NCBI GenBank assembly: GCA_946539635.1
Contig: CAMNHS010000026.1
Coordinates: forward strand, 1 to 14,028
Source: an uncultured Prevotellaceae bacterium
GTDB lineage: Bacteria > Bacteroidota > Bacteroidia > Bacteroidales > Bacteroidaceae
Reading direction: 5' to 3'
Length of the DNA: 14,028 bases
Positions 1-6,865 of this stretch are shown here, in pieces; position 1 is the stretch's first letter, and each line of letters starts with the position of its first letter. The notes below the pieces were generated by a model that was given only the letters and a program-made list of their open reading frames with translations, searched no databases and had not been told where the DNA came from. The position numbers were made by a program, and so were the translations under genes.

Positions 1-2297
1 CGGAAAATGCGGCTGTTGAGAGGATGGTGAGGGGTGTAGAAATAATTTCCTGAACCAGCATTGACGTGAGACATCATGACAAAGAAACGGCAGCGCTTCA
101 GCATGAAGTTGGCATAGACGTTGATGAGAGGATAGTTACCAACCTTTGTCTTCACCGCTTCGTTCTGCTGTACAGCAAACTGCGACAGCTGTGGAACATA
201 TTCAGGAGCATAGTAAGACGTGAAGAAACGCATATCACCGCCAAAATGAACAGACAGCACACGGGCAATCTTAAACTTCAAATAAAGGTTTGTCCATATA
301 TTCACTGCCGGCACAGGAAGAATATCCTCGGCACTACTCTTCTGGAAAGTAATGCGGTTTTCCCAATTCAGCACACCGAGAGTGAAATTCTGTTCAACGG
401 CAAATGTCAGGAGACTGATATTCTTCGATGACTGATAGATATCGGCATCGTAGCCGGTGATGACTTCGTTGGCCTTGTTGTATGTAACTCCGAGGTAAGC
501 CAGGTTCTGGAAATTGTCGTAAGCTACACGGAGCGATGTGCGTGTCTTGCTGTATGTCACATTTCCTTCGATGTGGGTCTGCATCTGTTTATTCAATCCG
601 TTGTGATCCCACCAGAAATGCTTGGAATGATAGTGACGCTTAAAAAAAGCTGGGGTAGTGAGATGATAAAAGGCTTTGAGGTTAATCTTTACAGAATCCT
701 TGAAAAGAGGAAACCTTACATCACCAGTACCGTCAAACTTTAAGTCACCAACCGTCTTGCCGGCAATCCAAACCTCGCCCAGTACCTTATAATGGAATGT
801 CTTGCCAAGAGTCTTTATAAGTTGACCACCAACAGACACATTATTCTCTATATAACTGCTATATCGGGTGAGGCTATCCTCCGCCAGTCGGTAGTTGGAC
901 AGTTCATGGGCAATGAATGCCTTTGCTCCCATCGGAACATACTTATTGAAGCCTTCGAGCAATCCGACGGCAAAAGTATTGCGGAGAGTATAGTAATCTG
1001 TCTTGTCGTAGATAGAATCGCCCAGTGCTCTGTCAACAGGAACGCTGTACCTGTTGTTGTAAAGGTTTTTTGGAGACCTGTATGCGATATACGTGTGCCA
1101 GTTGTCATCAAACTGCAGGTTATGAATAAAACTGGTGACAGGTACATATTCCTCTTTTGTCCAAGACGTATCGATTGCTGCAGAGTCTTTGCGAGCCATG
1201 AGTGAATCCATCAGCAACTTACGCTTCTCTTCTGCTGCTTTCTTGAGGGCTAACCTAAGGGAATCATTGGCAAGGTCACCGACAATCTGTGCATCGTCAG
1301 GCCTGCCCAAACGTTTGGAAGGCTTGGGAGCACTGGCATCGCTTGAAAGCATTCTTTCTGCTTCTGCAGCGGCTTCTGCTTTCTCCTTCTCCTTCTGGGC
1401 CTTGATAGCAAAACGACGAGCCTCAATTTCCTGCTCAGTCATTGGCACCTTACGATAGAAGCCAACGTTATATCTGTGGGAAAGAGTAGCATGAAAGGCA
1501 TTGGTGCGATTCCAGTTGCTGCTCAGCAGAACAGGTATCTCGTTCTCAGAATATGTCTCGGAAGTAGCTTCTGGATGGGTAATATATTCGTCATTGGTGA
1601 TGCCGCCATTCTCCGTCAGCTTCAGGTGATCGAAGGAGAATATAAGGTGGGCATTATAACGCTGACCAATATATGAACCCCACATTGTGTAATCGAAAAG
1701 GGCAGTGGATTGGTTCTGGTAGTATCCGCGGCCATAGATATAGTCGAACTTAAAACCAAATCCTGCTTCCTTATTAATATTGTTTGCAAAGAGTGCCTTG
1801 AAATGGTCCTCGCCATTTGTCCTGTTACCACAAGAATTGAATGACAGATTGGTAATAGGCGAGAGGGTATTGCTAAACTTCAGTGCCGAAGGAGGCGTGA
1901 TGAAATAGGATAACCCATCAGTAAAGCCGAATGTGTTATAATCACGATCTGTCGCTATACGGGCTATTCGTGGTGCTCCAAGGTTACCAGTTGTGTTGTA
2001 TTCTCCATATGTTCCCGTCGTGAAGATGGAATTCATGAACAGATGCTGTGCAGTATCGGGAGCAACTGCTGTCCTATCTCCGAAATGGTCATCAATGGTC
2101 CATAAGTGCATACCCTTTGGCACTTCTTTATGCTTTGTCTTTAGAGAGTCAAGGGCACGATTAGGGTTGAAGGTGTTGTCCGTCACCGTAAAACCGTCAT
2201 CGTAGAAGGTGTTGTTATTATTGCCTTGAGCCATTGATGGCATGCAGAAAGCGAACAATATCGCAGAAATAAGTATGATGTTATATATGCGCCTCAT
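1..2297 (-). CDS. Putative porin (Porin_10-like outer-membrane beta-barrel), C-terminus cut by window edge
   Basis: The frame is open from ATG at 2297 to the left edge, 765 complete codons without a stop. The first ~23 residues (MRRIYNII..., ending SMAQ) are a signal peptide with likely cleavage at MA-Q. The rest alternates short hydrophobic/aromatic strands with polar turns, as in outer-membrane barrels. Family resemblance is to the Bacteroidota putative porin Porin_10, from memory: the 'GFYRKVPMT' and 'FIHNLQFDDNW' stretches and the 'FYTPHHPLNSRIF' C-terminal region. That last stretch normally lies close to the end, so probably only a dozen or so residues are missing. Residues ~288-378 form a charged Ala/Glu/Lys-rich, coiled-coil-prone segment between barrel parts. 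It is the last visible gene of a four-gene minus-strand operon, starting 2 nt after the stop of the small membrane protein. The role as a diffusion channel is inferred from the family; the solute is unknown. Confidence 0.85.
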   Translation of the reverse strand, partial: MRRIYNIILISAILFAFCMPSMAQGNNNNTFYDDGFTVTDNTFNPNRALDSLKTKHKEVPKGMHLWTIDDHFGDRTAVAPDTAQHLFMNSIFTTGTYGEYNTTGNLGAPRIARIATDRDYNTFGFTDGLSYFITPPSALKFSNTLSPITNLSFNSCGNRTNGEDHFKALFANNINKEAGFGFKFDYIYGRGYYQNQSTALFDYTMWGSYIGQRYNAHLIFSFDHLKLTENGGITNDEYITHPEATSETYSENEIPVLLSSNWNRTNAFHATLSHRYNVGFYRKVPMTEQEIEARRFAIKAQKEKEKAEAAAEAERMLSSDASAPKPSKRLGRPDDAQIVGDLANDSLRLALKKAAEEKRKLLMDSLMARKDSAAIDTSWTKEEYVPVTSFIHNLQFDDNWHTYIAYRSPKNLYNNRYSVPVDRALGDSIYDKTDYYTLRNTFAVGLLEGFNKYVPMGAKAFIAHELSNYRLAEDSLTRYSSYIENNVSVGGQLIKTLGKTFHYKVLGEVWIAGKTVGDLKFDGTGDVRFPLFKDSVKINLKAFYHLTTPAFFKRHYHSKHFWWDHNGLNKQMQTHIEGNVTYSKTRTSLRVAYDNFQNLAYLGVTYNKANEVITGYDADIYQSSKNISLLTFAVEQNFTLGVLNWENRITFQKSSAEDILPVPAVNIWTNLYLKFKIARVLSVHFGGDMRFFTSYYAPEYVPQLSQFAVQQNEAVKTKVGNYPLINVYANFMLKRCRFFVMMSHVNAGSGNYFYTPHHPLNSRIF

Positions 2298-2299
2298 AT

Positions 2300-2512
2300 T
2301 TATTTCATATATCTTAAGACACATTCTGCCATCTTTATCGCCATAGCGATGATGACAATGACAATACCCATCATCTTGATTCGCTCGTCATGAGCATACC
2401 ACTGACCATAGGCATTGACACAAGCGCCGATGATGCCAATGACGATAAACAGCAGATTGAGAATCTGCCTAATCTTGAAAATCGTTGTAGGGCCTTGGGG
2501 TTGTTGATGCAT
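2300..2512 (-). CDS. Small two-helix inner-membrane protein, function unknown
   Basis: This 70-residue protein has a short polar start (MHQQPQGPTT), a first hydrophobic helix at about 12-33 and a second at about 46-66, joined by the loop 'GQWYAHDERIK', and ends in a basic tail (LRYMK). I do not recognise a named domain. It is judged real because it fits tightly between two clear genes: it starts 14 nt after the DUF4468-like gene stops, and its TAA lies 2 nt before the porin ATG. The pattern of two helices with a short charged loop suggests an inner-membrane protein. Any role in porin assembly is only a guess from position. No Shine-Dalgarno sequence is visible, which is normal for this phylum. 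Confidence 0.7.
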   Translation of the reverse strand: MHQQPQGPTTIFKIRQILNLLFIVIGIIGACVNAYGQWYAHDERIKMMGIVIVIIAMAIKMAECVLRYMK

Positions 2513-2526
2513 TTGATAGAAGGGTA

Positions 2527-3306
2527 TTATTTTTTCAGGGTCTCCTCAATGCGATTGAATAAAGCATCTTTTGCATCAATGGTCTTGGTACGGAATTTCT
2601 CCGAACCGCCCTTCTGGAATCCATCACCTTTTTTGTTGATTGCCTGAGCATCAGATATCATATCTTCTGCAGGGAACTGACCGCCACCACGCTCTTCGTC
2701 GTAGATGTAGTTGAGGTTGCAAATAGTAACCATACATCTTCCGTCGTAGCAGTCAATAACTAACTGATAGTTGAATTTCGTCTGGTCGAGAGATAGGAAT
2801 TTGTTCTCAAAGGTCAGAATCTCCTGTACTCGTGCCACTATCTGATGATTTGCTTCATCGGTAATAGATATTTTGCTGACATCAGTCTTCGGATTAACAC
2901 CATTGCCACCAGTCTCTGAACAATAGCCCTTAGCGAAAGCAAGCATAGTGTTGTAAATCTCACCAGCAGACTTTCCTGGAACCTCAAAAACCTTCTGCCA
3001 CTGAATCTTACCATTAACCTCTGGGCATGCTCCTGCAAGGTATTTTGGGTCAATAACCCTTTCTGCCTTTGGCTTCTTCTCAAACAGAGCACGCTTCTTT
3101 ATCTTACCATCTTGAGTAATGGTATATGATTCCTGTGCCTTCTTCTTAGGCTTAAAGAGTTGGGCATTGGCATGGGTCGCATACAGAATGGACAGTATGG
3201 CGCAAAGAATAATGATTACTACAATGCGTGCCACGCAACCTACTACTTTCTTAATGATGAACAATGCAATGATGATTGCAATAATTCCGATGATTAATTG
3301 TGTCAT
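2527..3306 (-). CDS. DUF4468-like exported or membrane-anchored protein
   Basis: The 259-residue protein begins with two hydrophobic stretches, about 3-18 and 28-44, separated by a short basic segment. The second ends in 'THANAQ', which looks like a signal-peptidase site. The start is therefore either an unusually long signal sequence or a two-helix anchor. Met-1 is the only nearby in-frame ATG and overlaps the rluA-like stop (ATGA), which supports this start. Residues ~97-200 resemble DUF4468 (TBP-like fold, common in Bacteroidota): 'WQKVFEVPGKSAGEIY', 'VARVQEILTFE', 'FNYQLVIDCYDGRC', then a YIYDEER turn. Residues ~50-85 are Lys-rich and probably a linker. DUF4468 proteins have no established biochemical role that I know of. 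The operon with a porin hints at an envelope job. Confidence 0.75.
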   Translation of the reverse strand: MTQLIIGIIAIIIALFIIKKVVGCVARIVVIIILCAILSILYATHANAQLFKPKKKAQESYTITQDGKIKKRALFEKKPKAERVIDPKYLAGACPEVNGKIQWQKVFEVPGKSAGEIYNTMLAFAKGYCSETGGNGVNPKTDVSKISITDEANHQIVARVQEILTFENKFLSLDQTKFNYQLVIDCYDGRCMVTICNLNYIYDEERGGGQFPAEDMISDAQAINKKGDGFQKGGSEKFRTKTIDAKDALFNRIEETLKK

Positions 3307-4181
3307 ATCTTAAATGGTATTGTTGTTGTAAATTTTAGTGGTTTGTGTGTTATTGGATGGTAGAAACACAACATGTATGCATGCAAGCATAGCCGATGCA
3401 GTGGGTCGTCGCCATTTCCGTATTTCACATCACCGCAGACGGGATGTCCCATCTCTGCTGCATGAACACGAATCTGATTCTTCCTTCCTGTTTCGAGTTT
3501 GAATTCCATCAGAGTGTGGGTCGTTGTGCGTTTGAGAACATGGAAATGTGTTATTGCATGTTTTCCGCCATTATCCACAGAAGAAGAATATGTGATGTAT
3601 GCCTTATTGTCCTTCAGCCAACTTTCGATTGTTCCATCGTCTTCAACCACCTCACCACTTAGGACGGCAACATATCGGCGGTCAAACACTATATCGTGCC
3701 ATTCGTGTTCCAGAATCTGCTCTGTATCAATATCCTTCGCATAAACCATAAGACCAGAGGTGTCTCTGTCCAAACGATGTACCACATGAGCCCTGCACTT
3801 CTGGCGAGTCTTGTGGAAATAGTCATCGAGGACACTCTTTACATTCAGCGATGAATGACCAGCTGCCATAGAAAGAATGCCAGCCTTCTTCTCGATAACA
3901 ATGAGATACTGGTCTTCATACACTATGTTGACGTATCGGCTTTTGAAAACATCATTCTTCTTGGAATTAGAAACCTGTACCTTCATGCCTGCTGAAAGAG
4001 GAAAGTCAAACTGCGTCACAGTCTTGCCATCGACCTTAATGCCACGCCCCTTTAGAATATCCTTTACCTTGTTCCTAGAGGCAGATAAAGTCTCAAAAAG
4101 AAACTCCAGCAGAGGAATTTCCTTTGCAACATTGTATGTCTTGTATTCTTTCAGTTTCGGATTATACATATACTCAGTCAT
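3303..4181 (-). CDS. RluA-family RNA pseudouridine synthase
   Basis: The 292-residue protein should isomerise specific uridines of rRNA or tRNA to pseudouridine in the cytoplasm. It has the two-domain plan of the RluA family: an N-terminal S4-like RNA-binding region (about 18-75) and a catalytic domain (about 85-285). The signature HRLDRDTSGL starts at His135, making Asp138 the expected catalytic nucleophile. Later family motifs are also visible: 'GRKNQIRVHAAEMGHPVCGDVKYG' and, near the end, 'RLCLHAYMLCF'. Length is typical. Which RNA position it modifies cannot be told from sequence alone. It is the first gene of the minus-strand operon, and its TGA overlaps the next ATG by ATGA, so translation is probably coupled. 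An alternative start at Met-5 is possible. The gene is divergent from the rnf operon across an intergenic region of about 180 bp. Confidence 0.92.
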   Translation of the reverse strand: MTEYMYNPKLKEYKTYNVAKEIPLLEFLFETLSASRNKVKDILKGRGIKVDGKTVTQFDFPLSAGMKVQVSNSKKNDVFKSRYVNIVYEDQYLIVIEKKAGILSMAAGHSSLNVKSVLDDYFHKTRQKCRAHVVHRLDRDTSGLMVYAKDIDTEQILEHEWHDIVFDRRYVAVLSGEVVEDDGTIESWLKDNKAYITYSSSVDNGGKHAITHFHVLKRTTTHTLMEFKLETGRKNQIRVHAAEMGHPVCGDVKYGNGDDPLHRLCLHAYMLCFYHPITHKPLKFTTTIPFKI

Positions 4182-4218
4182 GCAGGTCTTTTTTTCGGAC
4201 GCTTGCTATGTTAGCGCA

Positions 4219-4226
4219 CAAAATTA
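4219..4226 (-). promoter_or_regulatory. Possible -7 element for the rluA-porin operon
   Basis: Read on the minus strand this is TAATTTTG, a match to the Bacteroidota -7 consensus TAnnTTTG. It lies about 38 nt upstream of the rluA-like ATG. I see no good TTTG -33 element at the expected distance, so it is supported only by half of the promoter and by position. Confidence 0.4.
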
Positions 4227-4263
4227 GGAAATTTTCTTTAGATACTTGGTTTGCAGCCTGTAA

Positions 4264-4305
4264 TTTTAAGAAACTTTTAGAGAAAATAGTCATATTTTTA
4301 AGAAA
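4264..4305 (+). repeat. Two 10-bp direct repeats upstream of the rnf promoter
   Basis: TTTTAAGAAA occurs at 4264-4273 and again at 4296-4305, 32 bp apart start to start (about three helical turns), ending just before the -33 element of the rnf promoter. This is a plausible position for a dimeric activator. The region is very AT-rich, so chance is a real possibility. Confidence 0.35.
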
Positions 4306-4308
4306 TAA

Positions 4309-4340
4309 TTTGGTTAGTATGGATAAATTTGATACATTTG
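4309..4340 (+). promoter_or_regulatory. Promoter of the rnf operon (Bacteroidota sigma-ABfr type)
   Basis: A -33 TTTG (4309-4312), a 20-nt spacer and a -7 TACATTTG (4333-4340) match the phylum consensus. Transcription should start around 4345-4347. That would leave almost no leader before the ATG at 4350 and about 15-17 nt before the ATG at 4362, which favours the latter as the first start codon of the operon. Confidence 0.75.
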
Positions 4341-4361
4341 CACCCGATAATGCAGAAAATT

Positions 4362-4559
4362 ATGTCCTTAAACAACATAAACAACAAAAACCCAGAGTCT
4401 TGTATAGGTTGCCAACTGTATGAACAGTGTGGTAGTGTTTGCGAGGCTGTCGATAATGGGACAACATCTGTATGGGGAAAGTTACTTCTGCCTTGTGCAC
4501 TGCTAATAGCTGTGACATTAATGGTGGGAGTGTCGTACCTAATAAATCTTATGTTCTAA
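4362..4559 (+). CDS. Small four-cysteine membrane protein heading the rnf operon (RseC-like position)
   Basis: Starting at ATG 4362 this gives 65 residues: a polar N-terminus with Cys14, Cys17, Cys23 and Cys27 (C-x2-C-x5-C-x3-C), then one hydrophobic helix at about 39-62 ending almost at the C-terminus. An upstream ATG at 4350 and a TTG at 4329 are in frame, but the promoter leaves little or no leader for them. It precedes rnfB by 24 nt, the position where Bacteroidota usually have an RseC/MucC-like gene (known from the SoxR-reducing system, and from memory roughly twice as long with two helices). The first Cys motif and one helix resemble a shortened version of that family, but the match is too weak to name. 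The four cysteines could bind a metal or Fe-S cluster at the membrane face. I infer an accessory role for Rnf. Confidence 0.7.
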   Translation: MSLNNINNKNPESCIGCQLYEQCGSVCEAVDNGTTSVWGKLLLPCALLIAVTLMVGVSYLINLMF

Positions 4560-4583
4560 GACCTTTAAAATAACTACTATAAA

Positions 4584-5468
4584 ATGAATTTTATCTTATC
4601 TGCAGTAATTGCTTTAGTGGCAATCGCATTGGTAGCGTCAGTAGTGCTCTATGTGTGCTCTAAGCGCTTTGCTGTACAGGAAGACCCTCGCTTGTCTGTT
4701 GTGGCAGAAGTATTGCCACAGGCTAACTGTGGCGGTTGTGGCTTTCCTGGCTGCTCGGGTCTTGCAGCAGCTCTCGTCAAGGGCGCTGATGCTGGAACTA
4801 TAGAAGGACTCTCGTGTCCTGTCGGTGGTCAGGAGGTGATGACTAAAATAGCTGGTTTGCTCGGTATGGAAGCTGGTGACAGTGCTCCAAAGGTTGCTGT
4901 CGTCAGGTGTAATGGATGCTTGGAACATCGTCCTCGTATAGCAGAGTATGATGGTTTGCGCTCTTGTGCTGCTGTAAATAGTGTTGGAAGTGGTGAGACA
5001 GCATGCGGGTATGGATGTCTGGGATGTGGAGATTGTGTATCGGCTTGTAACTTCGGTGCGATAACAATTGATCCGGATTTGGGACTACCTGTTGTTAATG
5101 AAGACCTATGTACCTCATGTGGCGCCTGTGTGAAAGCTTGTCCACGCAATATAATAGAATTGCGTTATAAGGGACGTGTTATAAAGGAACAGCCACATCG
5201 CGTGTATGTATCGTGTGTAAATAAGGACAAGGGACCTGTTGCAAACAAGGTTTGTAAGGTCAGTTGCATAGCATGCGGCAAATGCCAGAAGGTTTGTAAG
5301 TTCGAGGCAATCTCAATAGAGAATAATGTTGCTTATATAGATATGGAGAAGTGTAAGGCTTGTGGACTCTGTGTTCGAGAATGTCCAAAGAATGCTATCC
5401 ATGCAACATGGGAATTGCCGGCACTGAAACCAAAGGAGCTACAGGCTGAGGAAAAAACTAACGCATAA
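4584..5468 (+). CDS. rnfB: Rnf electron transport complex subunit RnfB (polyferredoxin)
   Basis: RnfB takes electrons from reduced ferredoxin in the cytoplasm and passes them into the membrane part of the Rnf ion pump. The 294-residue protein has an N-terminal membrane anchor (about 3-26), then the Fe-S domain typical of RnfB with Cys49, Cys52, Cys57 and Cys78 (CGGCGFPGC...C). Four ferredoxin-type motifs follow: Cys145/148/151/155, Cys176/179/182/186, Cys228/231/234/238 and Cys257/260/263/267. Additional conserved-looking cysteines (109, 112, 128, 141) lie between. In many RnfB proteins, as I recall, the position of Cys148 is not cysteine and Cys141 serves instead, so this protein may have five candidate ligands there. 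Length fits the long, cluster-rich RnfB of anaerobes. It is the first canonical subunit gene, with rnfC starting 14 nt downstream. Confidence 0.96.
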   Translation: MNFILSAVIALVAIALVASVVLYVCSKRFAVQEDPRLSVVAEVLPQANCGGCGFPGCSGLAAALVKGADAGTIEGLSCPVGGQEVMTKIAGLLGMEAGDSAPKVAVVRCNGCLEHRPRIAEYDGLRSCAAVNSVGSGETACGYGCLGCGDCVSACNFGAITIDPDLGLPVVNEDLCTSCGACVKACPRNIIELRYKGRVIKEQPHRVYVSCVNKDKGPVANKVCKVSCIACGKCQKVCKFEAISIENNVAYIDMEKCKACGLCVRECPKNAIHATWELPALKPKELQAEEKTNA

Positions 5469-5475
5469 AAACACT

Positions 5476-5485
5476 AAGGAAATTG
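5476..5485 (+). promoter_or_regulatory. Start region of rnfC: TTG start with very close AAGGA
   Basis: The in-frame stop at 5459-5461 and the lack of any ATG or GTG before the conserved N-terminus leave TTG 5483 as the only usual start. AAGGA at 5476-5480 lies just 2 nt before it, closer than normal Shine-Dalgarno spacing. Confidence 0.55.
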
Positions 5486-6835
5486 GATACAAAAACATTT
5501 AGAATAGGTGGTGTTCATCCAGAGGAGAACAAGTTGACCCATGAAGAGCCAACACAAGTTGCTCCATTACCTCAGCAGGCTATATTCCCTCTGAGTCAGC
5601 ACATCGGTGCCCCAGCGAAACCTATCGTCCAGAAAGGCGATAAGGTAAAGGTGGGTACAATGATTGCTGAAGCTGGCGGCTTTGTTAGCGCTAATATTTT
5701 CTCTTCTGTATCGGGAACCGTCTTTAAGGTTGATAATGCTGTCGATGCAACAGGCTACCAGAAGCCTTGTATCATAATCAATGTAGAGGGTGATGAATGG
5801 GAAGAATCCATAGACCGTTCTGACAAGATAGAACGTTTGGAACATCATCCGGAACTGACAGCTGAGAAAATTATTGAGAAAGTAAAATATGCTGGTGTTG
5901 TAGGTATGGGAGGAGCATGCTTCCCAACACATGTGAAATTGTGTCCTCCACCAACAGAGAAAGCTGAATGCGTCATAATAAATGGTGTCGAGTGTGAGCC
6001 ATATATCACATCAGATTATCGCCTGATGATGGAGAGGCCTGATGAGGTTATCGAAGGTGTAAAACTTATCATGAAGGCAGTAGGTGTAAACAAGGCATAC
6101 ATTGGTATTGAGACAAATAAACCTCACGCTATTGACCTGATGATACAGAAGCTGATGACCAATCTTGATATAGAAGTAGTGCCATTGGCAAAGAAATATC
6201 CGCAAGGCGGTGAGAAGCAGCTCATCGATGCCGTTATTCGCAGACAAGTACCAGCACCTCCTGCTATTCCTATCAATGTAGGAGCAATAGTGCAGAATGT
6301 GGCTACTGCTGTCGCTATCTACGAGGCAGTAATGAAGAACAAGCCACTCTTTGAACGCTATACAACTGTTACGGGTAAGCAATTGAAGAAACCTGGTAAC
6401 TTCTTGGTACGTATGGGAACCCCATTCGGACAGATGATAGACCTCTGTGGCGGATTGCCTGACGGAGACAACAAGATTCTTGCTGGTGGTCCGATGATGG
6501 GTAAGGCTGTTAATAGCCTGAATACACCTGTTGGAAAAGGACAAAATTCTATTACCGTGCTTTCAGACAAGGATGCCCATAGAAAAGAACCACAACCTTG
6601 CATCAGATGTGCAAAATGTGTAGGAGTTTGTCCAATGGGACTTGAGCCTTACCTGCTCGCAAAGGGTAGTGCGATGAAGATGTGGGAACGTATGGAGGCT
6701 GAGATGATAACAAGTTGCATAGAATGTGGCTCATGTCAGTTCACTTGTCCAGCACATCGTCCGCTGCTTGATAACATAAGAATGGGTAAGCAAACCGTTA
6801 TGGGAATCATACGCAGTAGAGCAGCAAAGAAGTAA
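5483..6835 (+). CDS. rnfC: Rnf electron transport complex subunit RnfC
   Basis: RnfC is the peripheral cytoplasmic subunit that exchanges electrons with NAD(H), using FMN and two [4Fe-4S] clusters, and is related to the NuoF part of complex I. The 450 residues begin with the typical 'TFRIGGVHPEENKL', followed by a lipoyl/biotinyl-like beta domain (about 30-85: 'VQKGDKVKVG...SGTV'). Next comes the Gly-rich nucleotide/FMN region 'GVVGMGGACFPTHVKL' (about 138-153), then 'INGVECEPYITSDYRLM', and the SLBB-like section (about 290-345). Two ferredoxin motifs close it: Cys373/376/379/383 and Cys412/415/418/422. The start is TTG; the next in-frame Met is about 60 residues in and would remove conserved sequence. 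Length is typical, with no long C-terminal extension of the enterobacterial RsxC kind. Confidence 0.96.
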   Translation: MDTKTFRIGGVHPEENKLTHEEPTQVAPLPQQAIFPLSQHIGAPAKPIVQKGDKVKVGTMIAEAGGFVSANIFSSVSGTVFKVDNAVDATGYQKPCIIINVEGDEWEESIDRSDKIERLEHHPELTAEKIIEKVKYAGVVGMGGACFPTHVKLCPPPTEKAECVIINGVECEPYITSDYRLMMERPDEVIEGVKLIMKAVGVNKAYIGIETNKPHAIDLMIQKLMTNLDIEVVPLAKKYPQGGEKQLIDAVIRRQVPAPPAIPINVGAIVQNVATAVAIYEAVMKNKPLFERYTTVTGKQLKKPGNFLVRMGTPFGQMIDLCGGLPDGDNKILAGGPMMGKAVNSLNTPVGKGQNSITVLSDKDAHRKEPQPCIRCAKCVGVCPMGLEPYLLAKGSAMKMWERMEAEMITSCIECGSCQFTCPAHRPLLDNIRMGKQTVMGIIRSRAAKK

Positions 6836-6837
6836 CG

Positions 6838-6850
6838 TTTAACGGTTAAA
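6838..6850. repeat. Short inverted repeat between rnfC and rnfD
   Basis: TTTAAC-G-GTTAAA is a perfect 6-bp inverted repeat with one central base, placed 2 nt after the rnfC stop and 15 nt before the rnfD ATG. It is too short and AT-rich to be a terminator and may be chance. Confidence 0.3.
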
Positions 6851-6865
6851 GTTTATTGATATAAG

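Noticed and set aside
66..1831. Several plus- and minus-strand ORFs of 60-140 codons over the left 2.3 kb
   Set aside because: They are out of frame with the continuous porin reading frame on the minus strand, show no family features, and are low-complexity or odd in composition.
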